Positions 31,283 through 41,109 of a stretch of 64,000 bases of DNA are shown here, one piece after another. The notes under the pieces are model-generated. The model searched no databases. It worked only from the letters and a program-made list of their open reading frames with translations, and had not been told where the DNA came from. The stretch comes from Cylindrotheca closterium. Lineage: Eukaryota; Bacillariophyta; Bacillariophyceae; Bacillariales; Bacillariaceae. The stretch lies in contig CAKOGP040002291.1 in NCBI GenBank assembly GCA_933822405.4, positions 62,001 through 126,000 of the forward strand, given 5' to 3'. The number at the start of each line of letters is the position of its first letter. Position 1 is the stretch's first letter. The position numbers and the translations under genes are program-made.

Positions 31283-31574
31283 ACAATCTGAACCTTGTAC
31301 AACAATCTACTGTAGTTACTGTACGAGTACATGGCATTCATTCTGTTGATGCGTCAGCGGATCTTCGTTGATGGGTAAAATGTCAGTCGGGCTGGTCGAA
31401 CTTTAAACGTAACGCGTTCGCTTCGCTTCGTGCGAGTGTCCTGTGCGTGTTACGAGTACTCTCTATCCTTGGTGTTACGGTAGGTGCCAGTACGCTGCGG
31501 GAGGGCATAACATTGCTGATTGATTGAATGATTCCTTCGACGGTACCAGCTACCGGTACAATAGTACACGTACC
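31283..31574. promoter_or_regulatory. Upstream region of the deacetylase gene
   Basis: Just under 300 bp. Contains several short palindromic GGTACC/CCGGTAC motifs and CTGTACGAGTAC-like sequence. No gene. Confidence 0.35.
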
Positions 31575-31777
31575 TTCGCTGCATTGAAACTGAGAGCTGA
31601 TGCACTTGAGAGAAGCGTTGGCTGCATCAAAATTTTATCTCTTATATTGTTGTGGTGGTAGGATTAGTCCTGTTTACTGGTATTGTATGGTATCGGTAGT
31701 TTTCAATTAAAAAAATTCTACCCGCTACTGCTGCTGTATGATGCTGGTTCGTCCGGAAGCAATCACGGGCTTCACCG

Positions 31778-32152
31778 TCAGCAGGTACTGTCTCTGCGGT
31801 GCATAGGGTGCTGCAACGGTTGTGAAGTCCTTTTGCAGCCGCTCGACCACCGAGAGTTTAGCTCTGTGTTGAAATGCACATGACATTCGAAGCAACAAGA
31901 AGCGAGCAATTCTCTCGTTTTGACGTGATCCTGCCTTGCTTTGAAGCAGCTTTTTGGTGTAGAGAAAGACGAAGGCGTTGACGATGGTGTATTCTTGCTT
32001 GGGGAGAAGTTCTTGAAGGGCATCTCCTCTGCAATACTTGCAGCAGTTCTTGTCAGATGCAGTGTTGAGTCATCAGCCAATAGTTCGACAAGAGAGGTCT
32101 GCTTGCTGGAAGAGGTTGCGGATGTTTGTTTTGGCACTTTGTAGTCTTGCAT
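31778..32152 (-). CDS. Small Ser/Thr/Lys-rich protein, unit A copy
   Basis: 124 aa, ATG at 32152. No recognised domain; Ser/Thr/Pro/Lys-rich with SPSKNTPSSTPSSFSTPKSC and a C-terminal basic/Cys segment (FECHVHFNTEL). The second copy at 33682-34077 is nearly identical. The differences in length are a 15-nt block and a 3-nt block, both multiples of three, so the frame is kept in both copies although the flanking duplicated DNA has many other indels. That is weak evidence for a translated gene. It lies divergent to the (duplicated) PRA1 promoter. Confidence 0.45.
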   Translation of the reverse strand: MQDYKVPKQTSATSSSKQTSLVELLADDSTLHLTRTAASIAEEMPFKNFSPSKNTPSSTPSSFSTPKSCFKARQDHVKTRELLASCCFECHVHFNTELNSRWSSGCKRTSQPLQHPMHRRDSTC

Positions 32153-33311
32153 GTTTTACTGAAACCTATCTTGGAATATATGAAGACTGTCGGCAGATTC
32201 CCCTTGTTTGCCAGACAAACGGCAAGTGCGTAGTAGGCCCGACCGAAAAAGTTCGGTTTCCCTTATTGTTCTCTTCGCTCTAGCGGAACGAGTACCAGGT
32301 ACTAGCCCTTGACGCGTAACACAAGATGGTACCTGGTATAATATGTGTCAATTTGAAGTTGGCTGTTGTTTGTCCGGGATAAAATTTCCAGTTTGATATT
32401 TTGAATTTGTTCTTATATCGGAACAATATGCGGAGAGCAATGTTACGACGAAATCTGCAGATAGAACATGATCGACGAAGTGCAAATAGAAACTATTATT
32501 TTGAAAGAACACGCCCGTACATGTACTGCACTGGCTTTTTTTCAAGCGACAATTTGAAAGCGAAGTCCAACCATTGATCACGAAGTAAGATTTATCGTTG
32601 GAATTCCTTCGAATTGTGAAGGACATGTCTGTCTGTTTGACTGTTTTCTCTTTTTATATGGCAGTGTTCGATTGGACGAGCTTTTTACCATGCCACGGAA
32701 TGTCACACAGTACTGTTGGAAAATACTTTTTTACATTGTAGGGCCAGCTGCGTGTTCTAATTCTGAACACTGTAGAATTACCTAGAGCTGTCTGTTGAAC
32801 AGATGAGTCATTTGACTGGCCCCAGAGGAGTTCGGTTCCCCCTTCTCCTTCTTCTTGTTTGAGGGACCGGGATGATCGTCATCATCGTAGCTACTAGCTA
32901 GTATGGTTCTCTAGTGGAGCGAGCCGGAAGAAGCAGTTCACGGCGAGGGCATAGGGCATATCAATCCTGTATGAGTGCCTGTACTGCTTGCTTTTGTAGT
33001 TGCAAGGTCTCAAGGTCGAGAGGAGATACAAGAGGCATCAAATGCAGTAGGTACACTAGAGGATTCCATTGATATAATACACGGGTTCGCTGGAACTTGA
33101 AACTATGCAACCGCAGTACTCCACGTGTTCCAAGCGCCTAACCGCCTCACGTCAAAGCTTCCAAAAATTGTGTCATCGTTACGTTGAACGTCACTCGTTG
33201 CATCTGAGAACCCAAATCTTCTCAAAAATCATTCGGTTGCGAAGCAGTACAGTACACGTACCATTGCAATGGACGAGTATGAAGAATAAAATTCGATAGA
33301 ACATTCATATA

Positions 33312-33322
33312 ATGAAAGAAGC
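33312..33322 (+). pseudogene. Orphan duplicate of PRA1 exon 1
   Basis: ATGAAAGAAGC followed by GTAAGTG: the same 11-nt coding exon plus donor as the true PRA1 exon 1 at 35227-35237 (ATGAACGAAGC|GTAAGTG), carried in duplication unit A. No PRA1 exon 2 follows before unit B. A transcript starting here could in principle splice over unit B to the exon at 35458 in the correct phase, giving a second promoter for PRA1. Confidence 0.6.
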
Positions 33323-33545
33323 GTAAGTGTCTCGAATTAGGATGTGTTGATTGCATTGAAGAGATACACAGCATTTCAAACAGAAGAACAGCACCAGTTG
33401 TCTTCGTCCTTCTCGATTGCCATGATGCACCGTCATTTTTACTATTCTATCATTCCTCTTATGCTTGCACAAGCTGTGAAACTGCCCTTGAAAGTACCAG
33501 GACACAATTTTCCTTGTGGAACATGTTGAGAAAAGTGTAAAATTG

Positions 33546-35390
33546 TACTGCTGCATTGAAAGGGAGTTCTGAGGCACTTGAGAGAAGCATGGGTTGTATA
33601 TTTATTTCCTATTTCCTATTCTTTAAACTTTTTCTATCTAATGCTGTATGTTGATTTTTCTTCCGGAAGCGATCAGAAGCTTCATCGGCAGAAACTGTCT
33701 CTGCGGTGAATAGGGTGCTGCAACTGTTGTGAAGTCCTTTTGCAGCCGCTCGACCACCGAGAGTTTAGCTCTGTGTTGAAATGCACATGGCATTCGAAGT
33801 GACAAGAAGCGAGCAACTCTCTCGTTTTGACGTGATCCTGCCTTGCTTTGAAGCAGCTTTTTGGTGTAGAGAAAGACGAAGGCGTTGACGATGGTGTATT
33901 CTTGCTTGGGGAGAAGTTCTTGAAGGGCATCTCCTCCTCTGCAATACTTGCAGCAGTTCTTGTCAGATGCAGTGTTAGATCATCAGCCAATAGTCCGATA
34001 AGAGAGGTCTGTATGACCCTCTGCTGCTTGCTGGACGAGGTTGCAGATGTCTGTTTTGGCACTTTGTAGTCTTGCATGTTTTACTGAAACCTATCTTGGA
34101 ATATATGAAGACTGTTGTGATAGATTCATTCATTCATTCGCCTTGATTGCCAGACAAAAGCCGACCGAAAGAGTTCTGTTTCTGGTAGCGTCTAACGCGT
34201 AAAACAAGATGTTACAGGGTATAATATGTGTCAATTTGAAGTTGGTTGTTGTTTGGCCGTGATAAAATTTCCAGTTTGATAATTGTTCGTAATGGAAGAA
34301 TATGCGGAGAGCAAGATTACAACCAAATTAGCAGATGGACGAAGTGCAATAGAAACGAAGAACACGCCCGTACTGCATTGGCTCGTCGTTTCCAGCGACA
34401 TTTTGGAAGAGAAGTCCATGAAGCAAGATTTATCGTTGGAATTCCATCTCGTTGTGAAGTACATGTTTGTTTGATCTTTGATTAGTTCAAACAACGCTCT
34501 ATTTTTCAACTTTCATTCGCAGTGTTCCATAATTGCAAGAACTTTTCTACCGCGGAATGTCACAGCCATACTGTTGGGAAATACATTTATATTGTAGGGC
34601 CAGCTGCTTGTTCACAACAATCGTAGAGAAGAACTTCCTAGCTGTCTGTCGAACAGATGAATCATTTGACTGATGCCAGAGGAGTTCGGTTCCCCCTTCT
34701 CCTCTTCTTCTATGAGGGGCCGGGATCAAACTGCTACTACAGAAGTGGTGGTAGTAGTACCAGGTACTACTAGCGGCGGCAGTTCACGACGGCAAAGGTA
34801 CTGGATGAGGAGTCCCTGTACTAGTACTTGCTTTTGTAGTTGCAATATGTGTCAATATCGAGAGGATATATATACGAGATACCGATAGGGTCGAGAAGAG
34901 GTATCAAATGCAGTAGGTACCTGGTACAATAGAGGATAAGTCCATTGATAATGTACTGTTTCATGGTCATGCTGGTATCAGGTACCGGTACAGGTATACT
35001 CCACGTGTACCAAGCGCCTGGCCGCCTCACGTCAAAGCACTGCGGCTGGCGTCGTTATAGTAATACTTCGCATGTTGTTGCAGTATGAGAACCCGAATCT
35101 TTCAGAAAAAGCATTCTGCTGTTGCACATATATACTATATATACGAGTATCATTTGAAACCAAAAGCAGTCAGTAGCATTGGACGAGGATTATAAGAAGA
35201 ATTAAATAGAATATAGCATTCAGATCATGAACGAAGCGTAAGTGTGTGTCTGGAATAAAAGATGTGTTGATTGCTGCTTGCTCTTCGCATTGACAAGATA
35301 CACAATTTTCCAACTTGAACAACCTGAGCCATCTTCCTCGATTGCCATGCTGCACCGTCATTTTCAGGATTCATTTTCATTCATACTGAT
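33546..35390. repeat. Tandem duplication unit B (~1.85 kb)
   Basis: Second copy of the 31575-33545 unit. It includes the small minus-strand ORF, the presumed PRA1 promoter, PRA1 exon 1 and most of PRA1 intron 1 (up to TGCACCGTCATTTT, matched by unit A at ~33428-33441). Confidence 0.85.
33682..34077 (-). CDS. Small Ser/Thr/Lys-rich protein, unit B copy
   Basis: 131 aa, ATG at 34077. Duplicate of the 31778-32152 ORF. Compared with that copy it has a five-residue addition after SSSKQ, one extra Glu in the AEEE run, and a changed C-terminal end (RDSFCR). Two copies staying open with only frame-neutral indels suggests constraint, but the copies may also simply be young. Confidence 0.45.
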   Translation of the reverse strand: MQDYKVPKQTSATSSSKQQRVIQTSLIGLLADDLTLHLTRTAASIAEEEMPFKNFSPSKNTPSSTPSSFSTPKSCFKARQDHVKTRELLASCHFECHVHFNTELNSRWSSGCKRTSQQLQHPIHRRDSFCR

Positions 35391-36109
35391 TCATCTCACA
35401 TCTCACAATATATGTTTTACACCCTGTGTCTTATTATATCTATACAATAAATATCAGCAAAGAAAAATGGGATTCTTCCAATGTGAGCAAATCCCTCAAC
35501 AAGGCTGTAGCGGCAGTTCCACAAAGCACCAAGGACATGTTGGCGTCCAAGAGCGGAGAACTCTTTAATCGTTCCAATCTGCGAGGCTTTCAAGCGTGTT
35601 TTGGGATTGGGCAGAATGACGGCAACTCGGCATTTTCCATGGAAAAGTCGTTTGGACCCTTGAAGAATCGTGTCACCACCAATTTGCAATTCTTTTACTT
35701 GAATTATTTGTTATTGGGAGCCTTTTTGTTTTGTCTGACTCTGATTGTCAGTCCCTCGGCCATTATTGGAATGGGTCTTCTGGTGGTAGTCTGGATCCTC
35801 TTTATTCAGCGGGCCAAACAAGAAAAGCCATTGTCCATTTGCGGCAAGGAATTGACGGACAAGCACGCGACGGATGTTTTGATTGTGTTGACAGCAGTAG
35901 TGCTGTTTTTCATTTTGGAGGGTGCCTTTTGGTACGCCTTGGGGACTACTTTGCTGTTGACAATCTTGCATGCCGCGACAAGAAGTGAATTCGACTATGA
36001 AGAAGTAGCATCCGCAGACGATGAGTTGGCCCAGGCTGAAAAAACTGTAGGAGAAAACACGAAACTGATGATCAAAAGTCGTGCCAAGGTTTCGAATGAT
36101 GTGGTCTAA
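35227..36109 (+). CDS. PRA1-family (prenylated Rab acceptor) protein
   Basis: Two exons: 35227-35237 (only ATGAACGAAGC) and 35458-36109, joined in phase to 220 aa starting MNEAKEKWDSSNVSK. Exon 2 has no ATG before the conserved core, which forces an upstream exon; donor GC|GTAAGTG and acceptor ATATCAG|C fit exactly. PRA1 domain: NLRGFQACFGIGQNDGNSAF leads into RVTTNLQFFYLNYL and two hydrophobic hairpins (LLGAFLFCLTLIVSPSAIIG with MGLLVVVWILFIQ, and VLIVLTAVVLFFILEGAFWY with LGTTLLLTILHAA). The tail is acidic. PRA1 proteins sit in ER/Golgi membranes and act on prenylated Rab GTPases and vesicle traffic. Intron 1 is 220 nt. Its promoter and exon 1 are duplicated upstream. Confidence 0.88.
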
Positions 36110-36433
36110 AGCAAGACATGAAAGAAAAAGGACCGACCGACTCTTGTTTTGTACACTGATGATAATTTCATTCCATGCAAGACGGCAAAATCGGTTCACG
36201 CAATGACACAAATGGGCGAGACGCCAAAACAACAATTTGACGACCACGAGCGAAGAAAAACAGCCTCCAACTAATGCGATTGATACTGGAATTATAATAA
36301 TTCTTTAGGGTATCTTACTATATTTCTATGCTACATACTACTTGTCTTGACTAATACTCTCTATTTCTCTCACACATACACACGTTTTGTTGCGTTGCGT
36401 TGCGTTGTAGCGCACGACTCCTCGACTATACTA
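36110..36433. other. Convergent 3' spacer
   Basis: About 320 bp between the PRA1 gene and the membrane protein gene; A/T-rich, with TTGCGTTGCGTTGCGTTG near 36388-36405. No gene. Confidence 0.45.
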
Positions 36434-37315
36434 CTACGCACTGTTGTTGGGCTCGACTTCTCCCCCATCAATCGATACCTTACTGTCCTGTCTAACTCCT
36501 TCCGATTCTTGTACTTCTTCTTGTTGCTGTTGTTCGATGATTGGTACAAATCTTGCAAATAGTTGCAAGAACATGCCCAAGATCAACAAGACATGAAAAA
36601 GGCCATTGTGGTTAAAGGTGGAAGGATCTGGAAGAAAACAGTCCTGGAAACAATCCGGATACGCTTCCGTGCCACAGGTCGGGTCGAACAAGAATTGCAC
36701 CACAAAACCAGCTATACAGACTATAGATCCCAGACTGGCCATCCAATCTTTTATGACTGCAAAATAAAGGACAAACCATAGATATGAGACCACTAAGTAA
36801 CCTCCCGCGACGAGTTGAATCCCCCAGACGGCAATCACCAAAATGACGGCAAATCCAACGAGGCATACCAACAAGGAATACCAATGTCTTGGATTGTTCG
36901 AAGCCTTGAAATTCATGCCAATTTGCAACTGCAAGGCCATGACTCCTATTGTGGTCAAAATATAGGCGGCCCAATAAAATTTGGGTTCCGTTTCCAATTG
37001 TCGAATTTGATGATTGACGGCCGCCACTCCATAGCCCAAACCTGAAAATCCAAAGTAACTGGAGGAGAAGGCAAACCGCCGATATTTGATCAAAGGATCT
37101 TTCATGCAACCAAACACAAAGGCACCCAAAACTCCTAAAGCAAGGATGGCATAATTGGTGGCCCAGGTGCCCACCGTGTCGTCCACTTGAGTCAATTGGA
37201 CAAACTGAAAGGATGCACCCAGTTGAGTGGCATTGCAACCGGCGTCAATAAAATCTTGATCGTAGAGACTGCGATGAAGAGGACTTGAGGAGAATGGCTG
37301 AAAGATGTTGGACAT
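36434..37315 (-). CDS. Polytopic membrane protein, about seven to eight helices
   Basis: 293 aa, ATG at 37315, single exon. Hydrophobic helices are visible at roughly residues 50-70 (NYAILALGVLGAFVFGCM), 80-100, 112-130, 143-165 (WYSLLVCLVGFAVILVIAVW), 165-185, 190-212 and 238-260. A lumenal-type loop has three Cys (TCGTEAYPDCFQDCFLPD). The last helix starts FNHNGLFHVLLILGMF, with paired His spaced as in CREST-superfamily proteins (alkaline ceramidase, PAQR and related membrane hydrolases), but I could not confirm the other metal-ligand motifs, so that link is only a suggestion. Soluble tail is Gln/Glu-rich (EQQQQEEVQESEG). Function unassigned. Confidence 0.75.
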   Translation of the reverse strand: MSNIFQPFSSSPLHRSLYDQDFIDAGCNATQLGASFQFVQLTQVDDTVGTWATNYAILALGVLGAFVFGCMKDPLIKYRRFAFSSSYFGFSGLGYGVAAVNHQIRQLETEPKFYWAAYILTTIGVMALQLQIGMNFKASNNPRHWYSLLVCLVGFAVILVIAVWGIQLVAGGYLVVSYLWFVLYFAVIKDWMASLGSIVCIAGFVVQFLFDPTCGTEAYPDCFQDCFLPDPSTFNHNGLFHVLLILGMFLQLFARFVPIIEQQQQEEVQESEGVRQDSKVSIDGGEVEPNNSA

Positions 37316-37785
37316 CTTGAATCGATCGGAAGTTGAAAGGCTTGTGTCAGTTTGTGTGTGTTATATCAACAAGTGTGTGTTCGGATGGATGCTTTTTTGC
37401 TTCCGTGTCTCTGCGGCAATCATAAAATATGTGTTCCATACGAGTGAGTGATGACGCACATCAGTCACGCAGATATTCACGTTGGTGACGCGTCACGCGT
37501 TGTGCGATGATTTTGAAACGCATGCAGAGGCGCGGCCGACGCGCTAAAGAAATTTCTGAAGAGTCCGTCAGGTTTGAAAAATCATGTTGCTTCCGAGCCC
37601 GCAGGAACTTCATTGGAGACGCAGAGGAGAGGTGAGCAAAACAACGTAAACCCATGTTGAAGAGCGACAGAAGAAACCTCAACCGGTAAATTACAACAAC
37701 AACAACAACAATATCAGCAACCACAGAGCAACGATAGATCCATTGAATCAATCCACAATCTTGTCTTTCAATAGCAAAAAGGTCA
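37316..37785. promoter_or_regulatory. Divergent spacer
   Basis: 470 bp between the starts of the membrane protein gene (minus) and the ankyrin/coiled-coil gene (plus). Contains a short palindrome-rich GACGCGTCACGCGT segment near 37487-37500 and an (AAC)n run near 37695-37709. Confidence 0.4.
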
Positions 37786-39843
37786 ATGCATCAAACAATC
37801 ATGAACGCCTTGAACGATTCCATATTTGACGATACCTCAACGGACGGTTCAATACTGCAACAACCACAACAACAGCAACAACATGATCATCAGCAACAAA
37901 ACGAGCAGCGACAACAACAACAACAGCAAGAACCACCGCAAGATATGGGTCTCCTCTTTGAATTGATTGAAAGCCGGGAATGGGAAGGCGTCATTTCCTT
38001 TTGCAATCAAGTCCCAGATGCCGCGAGTATTGGTCGAGTCTATGCCGAAGACATTTTGAACTTGCCATTGCACGAAGTGCTAAAACAACCCCATCCTTCG
38101 TGGACAGTGATTAATCTATTATTGAACATGTACCCCGAAGGCATTGCCAAAAAGGGATATCAAGGGAATCTTCCTCTGCATTATGCCTGTTCCAATGAAA
38201 CCATTTCCATAGAGATCCTCCAAGGATTGCTGGAAGCTTATCCCACGGCAACCCGACTGCGGAACGATGAGGATTCCTTGCCGATTCATTTGGCCTGTCA
38301 ACACTTGAGTGAACTGGATTCTATACTAGCCATACTACAAACACATCCGGAAGGAGCTTATCTACGAGATGCCGATGGCTTTACAGCCTTGGATTATGCC
38401 TCGGCATCTTCCAACATTGGCACGTCCATGAATACGACCTTGGAACAAATGGCACCCATCTTGGTGGAAACGGCCAAGGCCGCGGCCGAACGCAAGTCGG
38501 AGGAAACCAATCAGAAAATCAAGGGGATTCAAGAAGCACATGAAGAATATATACGGCAATTGGGATTTCGAGAGGAAGATTTGGAACAAGAATTCATGGA
38601 GGCTCAAATTGACCTGCAGGACCAACTGTCGGAGGAAAAGGAACGCAACATTTCCTTGGCCGAACGAATCTTGAAAAAGGAGCGCACATTGCAAGACTTG
38701 CAAACCCAAGTGGACCAATTGACCAACATGATAAAAGATGAACGAGTGGATCGACAATTGGAAATGGCCAAACAACAACAAGAATACAAGGAAATCTTGG
38801 GGATTAATACTGTAAGCAACAATGAAAATGGTAGTGCTGCAGAACAAGCATCCTCGCCATCCGCAAGGTCATTGGTATCGTTGAGATCAGCCTCCCCATC
38901 CACATCTAAGTCACCCATTCGAACCAGCAAAAATGTCGATATGAAGACTCATTTGTCCACCTTGGTCCAGCGTTACAATTTGCAACAAAAGGAACTTGCC
39001 GAAATGGCCAAAGACTTGACCTACAATACCAACATGGTCCGCAATTTGAACGAACTTTTGACCTCCAAGGACGAACACATTGGAGAACTCAAACAAGAAA
39101 ATTTTGACCTAAAGCAAGAAAAGCAAGCTCAACAAACACAAAACGATGGTTTGCAAAATTCGCTCCAAGCGACACAAGACGAATTGTTGGATGCCAAACA
39201 AGAAGTCCAGCGATTGTCCAAAATGTACGAACAACAATCGGAACAACTGACCGAAGCCAATCGAATTGTGAGGGTACAAGAAAGTCGATTGGCGTCCATC
39301 AAGTCTCTGGCACAATCATTGTCGTTCAATATTGAAAGTTGGGATCTGGACGATCAACAAAAGGAAGGAGAGGCGGAAACTTGGGGGCACCAACCGCAAA
39401 TACAACAACGACCACAATCGCAACCCCAGCCACGACGGTCGCAATTGCCAGAACAGCAGCCGCAGGATCAGCTACAAGAAGAACAAGACCAGTTGCAGCC
39501 AAGTCCGACGGACGAAGACCAACACATTTCCAGTAGATTTGAAGTACTCGAGGGAATGGAAACCATTCGACAGAATGATCAATACGATCATCATGGCGGA
39601 AACCACAATGCATTGATGAAACAAGGGAGAATGTCACCAATGCCCAACAACAAGCAGCAGCAACAGCAGGCCCTGATGATGGCAGATGACAAGGAAGATT
39701 ATTCGTTAAAGACCAATGAAACTGGCTTGTCTACCCGGAATGAAGAGAGTACTTTGCCGTCGAGTCCCGGCGAAGAGTCATCGTCGTTGTCGAGCCCGGC
39801 GAGACCACCAATGGGGGCCACGAGGCAAACCAGTGATGACTAA
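37786..39843 (+). CDS. Ankyrin-repeat plus long coiled-coil protein with poly-Gln tracts
   Basis: 685 aa, ATG at 37786 (a second ATG at 37801 would drop five residues). N-terminal Gln-rich tract (QQPQQQQQHDHQQQ), then diatom-style ankyrin-like repeats from ~60 to 210: NLPLHEVLKQPHPSWTVINL, GNLPLHYACSNE, DSLPIHLACQHL, GFTALDYASAS. From ~225 to 340 and ~385 to 520 the sequence is heptad-rich and charged (coiled coil), separated by a Ser-rich hinge (SPSARSLVSLRSASPSTSKS). The C-terminal 160 residues are Gln/Pro/Asp-rich and probably disordered. The mix suggests a scaffold protein; no catalytic domain is present. Confidence 0.85.
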   Translation: MHQTIMNALNDSIFDDTSTDGSILQQPQQQQQHDHQQQNEQRQQQQQQEPPQDMGLLFELIESREWEGVISFCNQVPDAASIGRVYAEDILNLPLHEVLKQPHPSWTVINLLLNMYPEGIAKKGYQGNLPLHYACSNETISIEILQGLLEAYPTATRLRNDEDSLPIHLACQHLSELDSILAILQTHPEGAYLRDADGFTALDYASASSNIGTSMNTTLEQMAPILVETAKAAAERKSEETNQKIKGIQEAHEEYIRQLGFREEDLEQEFMEAQIDLQDQLSEEKERNISLAERILKKERTLQDLQTQVDQLTNMIKDERVDRQLEMAKQQQEYKEILGINTVSNNENGSAAEQASSPSARSLVSLRSASPSTSKSPIRTSKNVDMKTHLSTLVQRYNLQQKELAEMAKDLTYNTNMVRNLNELLTSKDEHIGELKQENFDLKQEKQAQQTQNDGLQNSLQATQDELLDAKQEVQRLSKMYEQQSEQLTEANRIVRVQESRLASIKSLAQSLSFNIESWDLDDQQKEGEAETWGHQPQIQQRPQSQPQPRRSQLPEQQPQDQLQEEQDQLQPSPTDEDQHISSRFEVLEGMETIRQNDQYDHHGGNHNALMKQGRMSPMPNNKQQQQQALMMADDKEDYSLKTNETGLSTRNEESTLPSSPGEESSSLSSPARPPMGATRQTSDD

Positions 39844-39962
39844 AGAATAACAATTTTAAAATGATTATATGATAGGCAGAGGATTCTTTTTGCAATATCA
39901 GCAGACTTGCCACAGAGGATTCAACGAAATTGAATGAATAAATGAAAGAAGAACCCGATCAT

Positions 39963-40955
39963 CTCATGATGTGAATATTCTCTCTCTCAAAAGCCAATGT
40001 ACAGCATCCACTCGTGTTCTGGTCTCAGTTGGACGTTCCCATGGATCGAATGCCCCGTAGTATGAGACCCTTCTGGCTCGTTGCAAGATCAGTGGCCATA
40101 CCGGTAGGTTTGTGGGAAGCTCGACGTCCGCATCATTCTGCAAGCATCGTCGTCCAGCTTGATTCCGACAGAGCGGAACACTGAATTAGGCGCGATTATT
40201 CTTCCCATTCCTATCTCGTGTCAGATTCACCTTCTTCTTCTTCTTCACACCAGTACAACGACAATCGTTCAAGACTGGTGTTTCACGAAAAGCAATCATG
40301 CAGCAACCCAACACATGATTGCGACGCAAGGCAAGGGTTCCCACGCACTTCCAGGTTCCGGAGAAATCGAGTTGCTGGTAGTTTGTTTCATCAAAAATGC
40401 GTTTCATATCTGTCTCGCCAATTTCGTTGTTTGGGATTACCAAACTGTGAAGTTGATTTTTCTCAAGCAAATTATTGAACACTGAGATGGTTTGCAAATG
40501 ATTTTCACACAACTCATCCACAGAATGAAGTCGCCTACAACGACGCGCAATCGCCGTCGCTTGTGCGCAATCGAGTCTCCTGATCATGATTATAAGGTCT
40601 TTTAATAAAGATGCGTTCTTGGGACTGTCATCGTTTGAAGTATCGCGGACATGGAGGGAACCAGCATCTCGTACTAGATCTGTATTGCTTAGGTGAAGCT
40701 TTTCAATCGTACACTCCTGACGGCACAATCCATCCATAAAGACTTCCTGACGAAAGAAGTGTCTAGGACCGACAAACCTGTTGATTTGCATGGACAAGTT
40801 TTTCACACGGCCATCGAGAACTATGGTGCAAAATAGTGTCTCCAGAATTGGTTGACTTGGGCCATCCCATCCTCGCCCATGTCGTTGTCAGCTGCCAAGC
40901 GTAGCTTCTCGAGAGACGAGGAGAAGGAAATAGCTTGTAATAGCATCAACAAATA
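39963..40955 (-). pseudogene. LRR-family copy a: truncated and broken
   Basis: Related to the intact LRR genes at 48298, 51120 and 52936. Homologous blocks in order: LLMLLQAISFSSSLEKL (about 40955-40900); then, after a deletion and frame change, QECTIEKLHL...LDCAQATAIARR and LVIPNNEIGETDMKRIF (40740-40400); then a decayed C-terminus at 39963-40185 where the usual end can be read only across frames. The first ~160 residues of the family are missing. Replacement changes such as ETNYQQLDFSGTW and Lys-rich KKKKK near the end show loss of constraint. Confidence 0.75.
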
Positions 40956-41109
40956 ATGATAAAAGTAAACGCACAGCATTGGGCAAAACTGGATCACTCT
41001 CGAGAGTGCAGCTTTACCACGCTGACTGGGGATCATGACACAAGGACCACTCGCTATATTATGATGATGAATCAATCGACTGATTCATCCATAAGCTAGT
41101 GGCATCTAT

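Larger units (their letters stand above)
31575..33545. repeat. Tandem duplication unit A (~1.97 kb)
   Basis: Aligns along its length with 33546-35390. Matching landmarks in order: TGCATTGAAA...GCACTTGAGAGAAGC at the left edge, the minus-strand ORF (31778-32152), TATAATATGTGTCAATTTGA (32337-32356), GAGGAGTTCGGTTCCCCCTT (~32825), CCACGTGT.CCAAGCGCCT (~33120) and ATGA.AGAAGCGTAAGTG (33312). Similarity varies from almost identical over the ORF to patchy elsewhere. Confidence 0.85.

Noticed and set aside
35426..35457. PRA1 start inside the intron at a GTG
   Set aside because: An 11-nt upstream exon with perfect donor, acceptor and phase gives an ATG start and is itself duplicated in unit A.
36434..37315. 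Calling the polytopic protein an alkaline ceramidase or PAQR/hemolysin III homologue
   Set aside because: Only the last-helix HNxxxH-like motif fits; the other metal-ligand motifs of the CREST superfamily were not seen.
37840..37935. CAA/CAG tract as a stand-alone microsatellite
   Set aside because: It is inside the coding frame of the ankyrin/coiled-coil protein and encodes its poly-Gln tract.
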